Notes under the pieces: model-generated
Database searches by the model: none
What the model saw: the letters and a program-made list of their open reading frames with translations, nothing else
What the model was told of the DNA's origin: nothing
Shown here: positions 9,426 through 18,496 of the stretch, piece by piece
Layout: the number at the start of each line of letters is the position of its first letter
Numbering within the stretch: the stretch's first letter is position 1
Made by a program: the position numbers and the translations under genes
Source of the DNA: Butyrivibrio sp. MB2005
GTDB lineage: Bacteria > Bacillota > Clostridia > Lachnospirales > Lachnospiraceae
Direction: 5' to 3'
Assembly: GCF_000424285.1 (NCBI RefSeq)
Contig: NZ_AUJP01000011.1
Coordinates: forward strand, 62,001 to 126,000
Length of the DNA: 64,000 nt

Positions 9426-10142
9426 ATGATGTATAAGGAATTATATCGACAGAAAAATACGAAGGTGACGGATGCATATGACAGGCTGGCAGTAGCTATT
9501 CACTTAAAGAACAGGCAATTTGGCTATAAGACATTTATGATATGCGGAACTGAGCCGGGAACGGGTACGACTACAACTTCGATAGAATTGGCGATATCCA
9601 TGGCCAACGCTGGTTGGAGAACAGTTCTTGTTGACTGTGATATGCGCAAAGAGGTGTCATTTAAAAGACTTGGTGAAAATGGTGAATCAGGTCTTTATGA
9701 ATATCTTAAAGGAGACATTTCTGAAAAGGATCTTATTTCTTTAACTAATGTAGAGAATTTGGATTATATTTCAAATGGTAAAGGTGGAGAAGAGCAGGTT
9801 AGTTTATTATGTTCTGCAAATTTGCAGGAGCTTTTGGATAATCTGAAAAAGGAATACGACTATGTGATCCTTGATGTCCCTGCATTTACATCATCTGTCG
9901 ACTGTAGTATTTTGGCGGTTCAGGTAGATGCTGTGGTTTTGGTTGCTGCTCAGCACAATTCATCACGCAGTACAATAGATAAGGCTCGAAAGACATTTGA
10001 AAGTGATGGCGCGAATGTTCTTGGTGTTGTTGTAAATAGGCTGGATGAGCGTACATATAAAAAAGTTATTTCCAATTATGATTATTTCTTGAAGAAGAAA
10101 TATAGAGCCGGCGCTAAGCGTGGTAACGGAGGGAAACGCTGA
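9426..10142 (+). CDS. CpsD/YwqD-like tyrosine-kinase-family protein with altered Walker A
   Basis: A 238-residue P-loop ATPase-like protein of the bacterial tyrosine kinase family, paired with the Wzz-like gene. The Walker A region reads EPGTGTTTTS at residues 43-52: the position normally held by the invariant lysine is Thr48 (codon ACG at 9567-9569). Walker A' (VLVDCDMRKE) and Walker B (YVILDVPAF) are kept. Only a loose tyrosine group (NYDYFLKKKY) sits near the C-terminus instead of a dense Tyr cluster. It may be a pseudokinase or may bind nucleotide in a non-standard way. The family assignment is secure; activity is doubtful. Confidence 0.85.
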   Translation: MMYKELYRQKNTKVTDAYDRLAVAIHLKNRQFGYKTFMICGTEPGTGTTTTSIELAISMANAGWRTVLVDCDMRKEVSFKRLGENGESGLYEYLKGDISEKDLISLTNVENLDYISNGKGGEEQVSLLCSANLQELLDNLKKEYDYVILDVPAFTSSVDCSILAVQVDAVVLVAAQHNSSRSTIDKARKTFESDGANVLGVVVNRLDERTYKKVISNYDYFLKKKYRAGAKRGNGGKR

Positions 10143-10144
10143 TT

Positions 10145-11146
10145 ATGAATAGATTTATTAGATCATTTAGTATAGCTGCTTTATTATTTACTTTGTTATT
10201 TTCTAATAATATTTCTGTTTTCGCAGAAACGGAAGAACCTGTAGATACAGAGGAAACAAGCAAAGAAACAGCGGATACAGAAAAGACAAGTGAAGATACT
10301 GCTGCAAATGAAGAAAAAGCCGATGCTGCCAAAGTCTCTGCCAAGGATACATATTGGCTTGCACTTAGCGGATATAGCATAAGTGGAAATAGATTATCTG
10401 CGGGTAATAGCGGCGTAATTACTCTTAAAATTGAGAATAAGAATCAGAAGCTTGATGCTACAAATGTAATGATTACAGTTGATGGTGATAGTAGCGTTTT
10501 CTTACCAAAATCAGGTTACTCTAATCAGATATTTGTGGATACAGTTGAGGCTGGAAGTGAAAAAGAAATAGAGATACCTATTAGTATTGCAGAAGGAAAA
10601 GTTGGTAACTATGTACTTGATGTAAAGATAGACTACGTATATAAGGTAGATACCAGTAATCCCGGGGTGCTTACCAATAGCATGAAGATTTTTCTCCCTA
10701 TTTATTTGTCTTCTGTAGTAACTGAAGAAATGACACTTTCTTCCGGTGAGGAGACAAGGCTTAACATTAAGTATCTTAATACTGGATCAAGAAATATATA
10801 TAATGTTACAGCTCATCTTAGCGGTGATATGTCAGGAACTCAGAATTATTTTCTGGGTAATATTGAAGCAGGAAAAGAAGGCGAAGCAAGTATTCCTGTA
10901 TCATTCCTGAGTAGTGGAAACAAGATAATAAAAATCAGTTATTCTTATACAAACGATAAGGGTAATGCTATTCAGTCAGAAGAAGATGGTTTTCTTATAT
11001 CTGTATCTAGTGCTGATTTTGAAAAAATAGAAAATTTAACAGAAGAAACGAATATTAGCATAGATTTTATCGTTATTTTGGTAGTGTGTGCTGTGGCTAT
11101 AATAGTAACACTAATTTATGGTCTTTATGCTAACAGGAAGAAATAA
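10145..11146 (+). CDS. Secreted, membrane-anchored protein with CARDB/NEW3-like beta domains
   Basis: A 333-residue protein of unknown function. It has an N-terminal signal peptide (hydrophobic residues about 8-26 ending VFAET), a Glu/Thr/Asp-rich linker at roughly 28-65, then two beta-rich domains of the kind found in COG1361/CARDB proteins (ITLKIENKNQKLDATNV and LNIKYLNTGSRNIYNV). It ends with one membrane helix (about 307-328) and a short positive tail (ANRKK). It starts 3 nt after the CpsD-like gene, so it is co-translated with the chain-length system. A scaffold role outside the membrane is a guess. Confidence 0.7.
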   Translation: MNRFIRSFSIAALLFTLLFSNNISVFAETEEPVDTEETSKETADTEKTSEDTAANEEKADAAKVSAKDTYWLALSGYSISGNRLSAGNSGVITLKIENKNQKLDATNVMITVDGDSSVFLPKSGYSNQIFVDTVEAGSEKEIEIPISIAEGKVGNYVLDVKIDYVYKVDTSNPGVLTNSMKIFLPIYLSSVVTEEMTLSSGEETRLNIKYLNTGSRNIYNVTAHLSGDMSGTQNYFLGNIEAGKEGEASIPVSFLSSGNKIIKISYSYTNDKGNAIQSEEDGFLISVSSADFEKIENLTEETNISIDFIVILVVCAVAIIVTLIYGLYANRKK

Positions 11147-11179
11147 TAGCTTATTTAAAAACAAATTTAAGGGATAGTT

Positions 11180-12394
11180 ATGCTTATAAAATTCACCCTA
11201 AATAAAATATTGCTTTTTTCTTTGCTGGCATTTCCTATTACCACGCTTTATCAGGGGCTTCCCGGATTAGATCCTCTAAATAGATTGTGGGCATTGGGAA
11301 TTCTGGCATTGATGTTTTGTGGCTTTCTTTTGGAACCAATACGCTTTATCGATGTATTTTATTTAATTAGCGGAATACTATTGATACTTATTTGCATTAT
11401 CATTACAGGACATCCGCATAATACTACACCGATTACATCATTTGTATTTTGGTTTGTTTTTATGTGCTATATCGCTAACAATTACCGCGACCTTATGCGT
11501 GAGCTAGCTGAGAATTTTGGCATGCTGAAAGGAGTTACACTCTTTTGGGAGATATCAGTATTTGTATCATTCTTTTTTTCAAGAAGTTATATACGTAACT
11601 GGGGCGGAGTTTATTTCCTTTCGTTTTCGAATGCGTTACATAGATTCGCCATGACTTGTTTTGCAATTATGGCTTATGTGACTATTTTGTTCATAATGAC
11701 AAATAAAAAATCATATTTATTATGGTACATCATCCCTATCGTAAGCATGCTTTTAACCGGAACAAGAACGTACCTTGTAATTGGAATGGTTTTTGTAGTG
11801 GCGGTTTATTATATATCCTGTAAAGATAAGAGGACCTTTTACATTACAATATTGCCCCTTATGGTTATTGCCGTGGCTCTCGTATTAATTAGTCCATCAG
11901 GAGCAAAGATAATCAAATCTTTTCAAGGAGAGGGTTACTTTGGTTATTGGGCTACCCTTTCAAATGGGCGAAGCATATTCTGGCTTGAAGATCTTCGGGG
12001 ATATTGGAGCCTTCCTATTTGGAAAAAATTTGTTGGAAATGGTGTTAATTTCATCTATTTATTGAACTACTACGGTACAATAGCTGCTATGATTTGGGCT
12101 CACAATGATGTGATTAACCTTTTATGCACAAATGGACTTTTGGGTGTGATTTTATACTTCGTGGTATTCTTTAGTTTTGTTCATCGTAATAAGGAAAATA
12201 ATGCAAAGAATACATTTGTTCCATTGTTTGTGTTTTATTTTACGCTCGGCTTTAATGCAATGTTCAACATGCTTTACACATATACAGCAGCGGTGACAGC
12301 AATACCTTTCATGTATTTTGGGTTATACACACTGCCCAATAATATGGAATATTTCAGACGTCATGTTAATCAGCGTTATTTAGGAGAGAATTAA
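11180..12394 (+). CDS. Wzy/O-antigen ligase-like polysaccharide polymerase
   Basis: A 404-residue integral membrane protein with about ten to twelve helices and a large loop in the C-terminal half, around residues 250-300 (GYWATLSNGRSIFWLEDLRGYW). This matches the topology of the Wzy/WaaL family, whose members join lipid-linked repeat units outside the membrane. Conserved family features are the LTGTRTYLV segment and WAHNDVINLLCTNGLLGV near the last loop. Its position right after the Wzz/CpsD group supports polymerase over ligase. Sequence conservation in this family is low, so the call rests on topology and context. Confidence 0.78.
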   Translation: MLIKFTLNKILLFSLLAFPITTLYQGLPGLDPLNRLWALGILALMFCGFLLEPIRFIDVFYLISGILLILICIIITGHPHNTTPITSFVFWFVFMCYIANNYRDLMRELAENFGMLKGVTLFWEISVFVSFFFSRSYIRNWGGVYFLSFSNALHRFAMTCFAIMAYVTILFIMTNKKSYLLWYIIPIVSMLLTGTRTYLVIGMVFVVAVYYISCKDKRTFYITILPLMVIAVALVLISPSGAKIIKSFQGEGYFGYWATLSNGRSIFWLEDLRGYWSLPIWKKFVGNGVNFIYLLNYYGTIAAMIWAHNDVINLLCTNGLLGVILYFVVFFSFVHRNKENNAKNTFVPLFVFYFTLGFNAMFNMLYTYTAAVTAIPFMYFGLYTLPNNMEYFRRHVNQRYLGEN

Positions 12395-12395
12395 T

Positions 12396-13988
12396 ATGAA
12401 TGATCGAAAACGCCGTAAGAAAAAATGGGAATTCAAATTTAATAAAAAATTGATTCCTTTGCTAATAATTCTTATTGCTGGTGTGGGTTTTGCCGGTATC
12501 AGTTCTTTTTCTGCTGAAAAAAATGATACCGTAATTGTGATGAACTTATTACCTGCACCTGAGAGTGAAGGCGTTTCTGAAATTGATACAGATATTGAGA
12601 TAGATAGTGAAAACAGTTCAGGCGATAACGGTAGTACTGAAACGCATACAGGAACCGGAAATAGCACTGAAACAGGAAATAGTAATGCCGGTACTGAAAC
12701 AGAATCCGAAAGCACTGGCGGAACGGAGTCAGGAACAGGAAACAGCAATGAACCCATAACTGAAAGTGGCAATGATGAGCCTGATGATAGAGACTTCACT
12801 TTCAGAAATGTTGAAGAGATGAAAAGCTCACATCTTAGTGTTGGATCATGTGTTACTACAGCCGGTTATTATACTGCAAGAGATGGTGGCAGCGCTACTT
12901 ACAATATTGAGAAGACATCTTCATTCGGATCGGTTCAATTGGAATCAGGACTTTATGCCAATCCTGTATTTTCAGGAGGCGTTGTAAATGTCAAGGCTAT
13001 TGGAGCAGTGGGTGATGGAAGTACTGATGATGCCGGTATTATTAAAAAGGCATTGAATTCAGGATATAGTATTATTGAATTCCCAAAAGCAAGATATGCA
13101 TGTAATTCTCATATAACCATGACCAAGCCCGGAGTTACTATAAGAGGTAATTATAGTACTTTAGTTACAAATGATAATTTTAATGCGGATTATAAAGAAT
13201 GGTTTTTTATTGTTAAAGCAGATAATATTTCCATAGACAGATTAAAGCTTGAGTGTGCAGAGACCCATACTCATAAGTTTAAAAGCCAGATGGGAATCAT
13301 GGATTCAAATGGAGTAGATATCACAAATTGTGAATTCTACATACCATACGATGTAATGGCTTCCAATCCAACCAGAAAAATTGAGTATTCGAATCTGGAC
13401 ATTTATGCAAATTGTAAAAATGTTAGTATTGATAACTGTTTTATGATTGACGAGGCTGATGCTTATGCAGGACTGTGCTGTCAGATAAGAGATCTTTTTG
13501 GAAAAGGCAGCTCAAACATAAGTTTTACAAATAATACGTGTTACCATGTAGGTCGAGATGAGGTTTTTGCGGTATTTTCAAACGTTACACATTCTTCATC
13601 AAATAATAGTATGTCTAACGTAATAGTTACAGGAAATAAGTTTTATAAGTCATCAAATAATTATATAAATAATGTTGGTATTACCCTGGGCTTTGAAAAT
13701 AATGGGGGAGTTGATGGCCTGATATTTTCAGGTAATCTTGCGTTATTAACTGCCGATTGCATATTTGCAAAGGTGGGTTCATCTACAAATGTTGAGATTT
13801 CGAATAATACAATAGAATGTACTATACTTAGAAGCGATATGAGGGCATATCTTGTTTATGCATATGATGGTGCAAATAATATTGATGTAAAAAACAATAA
13901 TATTACGGTTATTCCGCAAAGAGCAGATAATTATATTATTAAGAAGGGCAATGTTAACATAGGTCAAAATAGCATTGTTGTAAGATAG
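12396..13988 (+). CDS. Exported right-handed beta-helix protein (pectate-lyase superfamily)
   Basis: A 530-residue protein starting 1 nt after the polymerase gene. A positively charged N-terminus precedes one hydrophobic helix (about residues 21-37), which is a signal or anchor. A Ser/Thr/Glu/Gly-rich linker spans about residues 52-130. The rest is a parallel beta-helix fold: VKAIGAVGDGSTDDAGIIKKAL is the classic start of the pectate lyase superfamily (PF12708-like), and NNT/NNS ladder repeats (VDITNCEF, VSIDNCFM, VIVTGNKF) follow. It may bind, cut or epimerise the polysaccharide outside the cell. The catalytic type is unclear. Confidence 0.78.
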   Translation: MNDRKRRKKKWEFKFNKKLIPLLIILIAGVGFAGISSFSAEKNDTVIVMNLLPAPESEGVSEIDTDIEIDSENSSGDNGSTETHTGTGNSTETGNSNAGTETESESTGGTESGTGNSNEPITESGNDEPDDRDFTFRNVEEMKSSHLSVGSCVTTAGYYTARDGGSATYNIEKTSSFGSVQLESGLYANPVFSGGVVNVKAIGAVGDGSTDDAGIIKKALNSGYSIIEFPKARYACNSHITMTKPGVTIRGNYSTLVTNDNFNADYKEWFFIVKADNISIDRLKLECAETHTHKFKSQMGIMDSNGVDITNCEFYIPYDVMASNPTRKIEYSNLDIYANCKNVSIDNCFMIDEADAYAGLCCQIRDLFGKGSSNISFTNNTCYHVGRDEVFAVFSNVTHSSSNNSMSNVIVTGNKFYKSSNNYINNVGITLGFENNGGVDGLIFSGNLALLTADCIFAKVGSSTNVEISNNTIECTILRSDMRAYLVYAYDGANNIDVKNNNITVIPQRADNYIIKKGNVNIGQNSIVVR

Positions 13989-14034
13989 ATTTTTAATTTG
14001 ATTTAAATTTTGTAACTGGAAAAATGGGAGCATT

Positions 14035-15225
14035 ATGGAAGTTATAAGACGCCGTTTTTTGAAATCTTTTCTAGCAGTATGGTATCTTTTTGCGTGGCTG
14101 CTTGGGACAATAATTGGAAATATCTTAATGCTTTTTTCAGAAGATTATAGAAATGTCTGGTTGTTTTCCGAAAGAGGGATAGATGCAAGGGATAATGGGT
14201 ATGTTTTTTATAAATATATTAAAGAAAAACATCCTGAGATAAACAGCTACTATATTATCGATAAGAAATCATCTGACTATGAAAAGGTTGCAAGATTAGG
14301 TAACGTTGTACAATTTAAAAGTTTAAAACATTATATATTATTAGGTGTTTCCAAATACAACGTGAGTACTCATATTATGGGATTTACTCCTAACGTTGTA
14401 ATTTTTGTGTGGTTAGACAGATTACACATAATTCGTGGCAAGAAAATTTATTTACAGCATGGTGTTATCAAAGATGATATGTGGATGAATCATTATCCTT
14501 ATGTGAGTCTGGATATATTTGTAACATCAGCGAAACCGGAATATGAGTTTATTCGTGATACTTATGGTCATCCTGATGGAACAGTAAAACTTCTTGGTTT
14601 ATGTCGATTTGACAATTTGATCGATTGCGCTGATCGGGTTAAAAAGCAAATTCTGCTTATGCCCACATGGCGTAAAAATATTGCAGATCATTGTCATAAT
14701 GCAGATGACTTTGTTAAGACATCTTATTATCAATATTATCAAAGCTTGTTGAACAATAGAAAATTGGATGATTTATTGGAAAAATATGGGTATGAATTTG
14801 TTTTCTATCCACATTATGAAATGCAACATTTCTTGAGTTCATATAGCACTACCTGTAAGAATATAAAAATCGCTCCAATAGATGAATATGATGTGCAGGA
14901 ATTATTGATCGAATCAAAATTGTTGATAACTGATTATTCCAGTGTATTTTTTGATTTTGTTTATATGGAGAAGCCTGTTATTTATTACCAATTCGATGAA
15001 GCAGATTTTCGAAAGAATCACTATCCGGAAGGATATTTTTCTTATAAACGGGATGGGTTTGGTCCGGTTGTGGAAGACGAGGATCAATTGCTGGAACAGA
15101 TAGAAAACAGTCTTAAAAATGATTGCACGCTAGGTAGTGAGTATCACGACAGGATTTCTCAGTTCTTTACAAAACGAGATAAGCATAATTGTGACAGAGT
15201 ATTTCAGGCAATTATGGAGTTATAA
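14035..15225 (+). CDS. CDP-glycerol glycerophosphotransferase-family protein
   Basis: A 396-residue protein of the TagB/TagF family, which moves glycerol-phosphate (or ribitol-phosphate) from CDP-activated donors to a glycan. A hydrophobic N-terminal segment (about residues 14-38) would tether it to the membrane. Family motifs are present: WLFSERGIDARDNGYVFYKY near the start, YLQHGVIKDDM, LLMPTWR, and near the C-terminus LLITDYSSVFFDFVYMEKPVIYY. It is one of three such genes in the locus, alongside a TagD-like cytidylyltransferase at 31889. The transferred group is probably phosphoglycerol, by context. Confidence 0.88.
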   Translation: MEVIRRRFLKSFLAVWYLFAWLLGTIIGNILMLFSEDYRNVWLFSERGIDARDNGYVFYKYIKEKHPEINSYYIIDKKSSDYEKVARLGNVVQFKSLKHYILLGVSKYNVSTHIMGFTPNVVIFVWLDRLHIIRGKKIYLQHGVIKDDMWMNHYPYVSLDIFVTSAKPEYEFIRDTYGHPDGTVKLLGLCRFDNLIDCADRVKKQILLMPTWRKNIADHCHNADDFVKTSYYQYYQSLLNNRKLDDLLEKYGYEFVFYPHYEMQHFLSSYSTTCKNIKIAPIDEYDVQELLIESKLLITDYSSVFFDFVYMEKPVIYYQFDEADFRKNHYPEGYFSYKRDGFGPVVEDEDQLLEQIENSLKNDCTLGSEYHDRISQFFTKRDKHNCDRVFQAIMEL

Positions 15226-15287
15226 AGCAGCTTATTTGCTCAAAAGTATTTTATAACATGTAATGAATAGTAATAGAGTTTAGTACT

Positions 15288-17405
15288 ATGATGAGAATTG
15301 CAATTATAGCCCCATGTATACTCCCGGTTCCTGCTACTAAGGGTGGAGCTGTTGAGGAACTTATAACAAGAATAATTGAATACAATGAATTAAACGAAAA
15401 CTATTTAATTGACCTTTACACAATCAGTGATGAAAAAACTGACGATACGCATTATAAAAATTGCAATATTATGTCAATTAATAATTCAAAAATCATAGGA
15501 ATTATGGATGATTTACGAGATAAGATGTACAGAAGAATTCCAAATTGCAATTCTCGAAGATGGATGGATAAGTTTATTTGTCGAACATTTGTAAAGAACA
15601 TAGAGAAATGCGGTATCATTTATGATTGCGTCATAGTTGAGAACATAGCATCTACAGCTCTTAAAATCTTAGATGCATGTTCCGTGGAAAGTGGATGCCC
15701 TGTATATTTTCACATCCATAATGATATAGATATCTATCGAAGCCCTGATGATATTAGAAGATTGGTAAAAGCCGGAGTTCAGTTTATATCAGTTAGCAAA
15801 TACATGATGGATAGTGTTCATAGCTTTGCTAAGGATGCAGTTGTTCATATTCTTAATAATGGGATAGATATGTCCAGGTATGATAGATGTACAAAGGCTC
15901 CTTCTGATAATTTTAGATTTCTTTATACCGGAAGAATAATACCTGATAAAGGCGTTAAGGAGCTTGTTCTTGCATTCGAAGAGCTTTTGCATAATCCGGA
16001 TGTGAAGAATATGAATTACAGCTTGGATATTATAGGCTTTTCTGAACAACAGACTAAATATGAAAAAAGCATATTAAAAATAGCTTCAAAATATCCGGAC
16101 AAAATAAACTGCGTAAACAGAGTACCCACTTTTGTTATGGCTAAGAAATACAGAGAATATGACGTAGTTGTTATGCCAACAATAAATGAAGAACCTTTTG
16201 GGCTTGTGGCACTTGAAACGATTGCAAAAGGAATGGCTCTTATAACAACAGATTCCGGTGCATTGCCTGAAGTAGTTGGTGATGGCGCACTTATAGTTAA
16301 TAAAGACTATGATTTGAGTAGTAGTCTTGCAGATGCCATGGTTAAGATTTCTGTTGATGAAGGTTTAAGAGAGGAACTGCAGGAGAAAGCTTATAAAAGG
16401 GCTCATGACATAAAAGAATACGATATATCAAATTATTATGGAAATCTTATTGAAATAATAGATGGACACTTTGAAGAAGAGGATATTATATCAGTTATTG
16501 TGCCGGTTTATAACGTTTCTTCCTGTTTGGAGAGGTGCTTTTATTCAATAACAGACCAGACATATAGTAAATTGGAAATCATTCTGATAGATGACGGTTC
16601 AACTGATAATTCAGGAAAGCTATGTGATAAACTTGCAGCTACTGATGAACGCGTAGTCGTGATTCATCAGGAAAATATGGGACTTTCAGGAGCTAGAAAT
16701 ACAGGTATAGATCATTCCTGCGGAAAGTATCTTTTCTTTTGTGATAGTGATGATTTCCTTGAAAAAGATGCTTTGGAAAAACTCCTAAGAAAAATGAAAG
16801 CGGATCATGCAGACGTGGTTGCATGCGGATTTGCAAAAGTATTTGATGATTACTTTGGTGGAAATGGTAAGGCTGAAGTTTTCACAGCGGCAAATTTTGG
16901 AAGATGGAGTGGCTCTGAGGCTGTAATACAGATGATGCGTGGCGATGATATTTGCACTGTCGCTTGGAATAAACTATATAAGAAGGAACTTTTTGACGGT
17001 ATTAGATTTCCTGTGGGTGATAAAAATGAAGATGAAGCAACCACCTATAAAGTTTTATACAGAGCAGGAATTGTTTCATATATGCCGGAACCTTTATATA
17101 AGTATTATCAAAGAGATGAGAGTATTATGCATGAGGATCTTGAGAAACGATATGCATATTTCCTTAAAGCATCAAAAGACAGAGTCGAATATTTTAGAGG
17201 ATTGAAAGAAACAGAGTTAGAACAGCATAGTCTTATAACCTTTCTTGAGTGGATTAAGTATTCATATAGAGGAATAGAGAAAAAAGAGATTAGAAATGAA
17301 TTAGTGAAACTGTACAAGGAAAGCATATCTTTTTCAAACGCTCCTAAAGTAATGGGAAGAAAAAAACAGATAGCTTTGTGGTTGTGGAGATATATAAGAT
17401 ATTAA
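15288..17405 (+). CDS. Two-domain glycosyltransferase, GT4-GT2 fusion
   Basis: A 705-residue protein joining two complete glycosyltransferases. Residues 1 to about 395 are a GT-B enzyme (IAPCILPVPATKGGAVEEL, LYTGRIIPDKG, and the EX7E motif EEPFGLVALETIAKG). From about residue 398 a GT-A family 2 domain begins with ISVIVPVYNVSSCLE, IILIDDGSTDNSG and FFCDSDDF. The fusion suggests two successive sugar additions by one polypeptide. Sequence is continuous with no frameshift at the junction. The neighbouring GT2 gene starts 1 nt after its stop. Confidence 0.9.
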   Translation: MMRIAIIAPCILPVPATKGGAVEELITRIIEYNELNENYLIDLYTISDEKTDDTHYKNCNIMSINNSKIIGIMDDLRDKMYRRIPNCNSRRWMDKFICRTFVKNIEKCGIIYDCVIVENIASTALKILDACSVESGCPVYFHIHNDIDIYRSPDDIRRLVKAGVQFISVSKYMMDSVHSFAKDAVVHILNNGIDMSRYDRCTKAPSDNFRFLYTGRIIPDKGVKELVLAFEELLHNPDVKNMNYSLDIIGFSEQQTKYEKSILKIASKYPDKINCVNRVPTFVMAKKYREYDVVVMPTINEEPFGLVALETIAKGMALITTDSGALPEVVGDGALIVNKDYDLSSSLADAMVKISVDEGLREELQEKAYKRAHDIKEYDISNYYGNLIEIIDGHFEEEDIISVIVPVYNVSSCLERCFYSITDQTYSKLEIILIDDGSTDNSGKLCDKLAATDERVVVIHQENMGLSGARNTGIDHSCGKYLFFCDSDDFLEKDALEKLLRKMKADHADVVACGFAKVFDDYFGGNGKAEVFTAANFGRWSGSEAVIQMMRGDDICTVAWNKLYKKELFDGIRFPVGDKNEDEATTYKVLYRAGIVSYMPEPLYKYYQRDESIMHEDLEKRYAYFLKASKDRVEYFRGLKETELEQHSLITFLEWIKYSYRGIEKKEIRNELVKLYKESISFSNAPKVMGRKKQIALWLWRYIRY

Positions 17406-17406
17406 G

Positions 17407-18456
17407 ATGATGAGTGAGAAGCCTTTGGTGTCGGTTATCATACCGACTTATAATTCTGAAAAGTACATAAGGGAATGTCTTGATGCCACTATATCTCAGA
17501 CATACGAGAACCTGGAGATAATTATTGTGGATAATCTATCCTCGGATGCCACAATAGATGTGTGCAGTGAATATGCCGGTAGGGATAAACGAATAAGAAT
17601 TTTTAGTAATCCTGATGTGGGAGTTTCATATTCAAGAAACTATGGCATAGCACATGCAGACGGGGATTTTGTAGTCTTTTTGGATTCAGATGATTATCCT
17701 GAAAGAGATATGATTGAGAGTTATATAAATGCTGATAAATCCTGGGAAGAAAGGAAACCGGCGTTTATAATTTGCGGTATGTTTTTTGATAATGAGATAA
17801 ATAAAAATGTTGACACTACAATATCAATACTAGAGCCCGGATATGGGTATATTGAAGGTGAAAACTATTTATTATCCAGAAATGCAGTATCGGCACTTTC
17901 ATGGCTTAAACTATTTAATTTTGTGACCAATAAATTCTACGACCTTAAGCTCATTAAGGAGAATGATTTAAGATTTGATGAGCGTATCAACATAGGTGAG
18001 GATTTGGAGTTCAATCTTGATTATCTGGATGTATGTGATGGTGATTTAGGAATGATAAACAGACCCTTATACCATTACATAAAGAGGGTAAGCAATAGCC
18101 TTTCTCTGACCTATCATGATAGTGATCTTGAGGACACAAAAAAGATTTATGAGCGCCTTATAGCTTGGGAGGAAAAGCAGAAGCATGTTACTGAAGACAA
18201 TATCCTTGTACTTAAGGCTATGTATATTACAGACTGGATTAGCAGAATTACTACATACTATGAACACTTTAGAGGAACCGACAAGCTACGGAAACATATA
18301 ATTAGGGCTGAGCTTAGTTCTCCAAAGTTCAAGAAAATGCTAATGGAAGTTTATAAGGCTAAAAAGATAGGCAGAATAAGGTACTTGTGCCTGAGAACCG
18401 GAAGGTATGAAGTATTCTATTTTGTAAGAAGTATATATCAGATTATGAAAGGCTGA
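17407..18456 (+). CDS. Glycosyltransferase, GT2 family
   Basis: A 349-residue GT-A fold enzyme beginning VSVIIPTYNSEKYIRECL, with LEIIIVDNLSSDAT and the DXD-type metal motif in VVFLDSDDYPE. A later IGEDLEFNLDYLDVCD carries the acidic residues usual near the catalytic base of this subfamily. The ATG lies 1 nt after the fused transferase and a second ATG follows at 17410, so either could be used. It probably adds one sugar of the repeat unit in the cytoplasm. Donor and acceptor are unknown. Confidence 0.88.
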   Translation: MMSEKPLVSVIIPTYNSEKYIRECLDATISQTYENLEIIIVDNLSSDATIDVCSEYAGRDKRIRIFSNPDVGVSYSRNYGIAHADGDFVVFLDSDDYPERDMIESYINADKSWEERKPAFIICGMFFDNEINKNVDTTISILEPGYGYIEGENYLLSRNAVSALSWLKLFNFVTNKFYDLKLIKENDLRFDERINIGEDLEFNLDYLDVCDGDLGMINRPLYHYIKRVSNSLSLTYHDSDLEDTKKIYERLIAWEEKQKHVTEDNILVLKAMYITDWISRITTYYEHFRGTDKLRKHIIRAELSSPKFKKMLMEVYKAKKIGRIRYLCLRTGRYEVFYFVRSIYQIMKG

Positions 18457-18496
18457 TAGAAGATAAAATATATTTAGGGGTTTGAAGGAGTATAAC

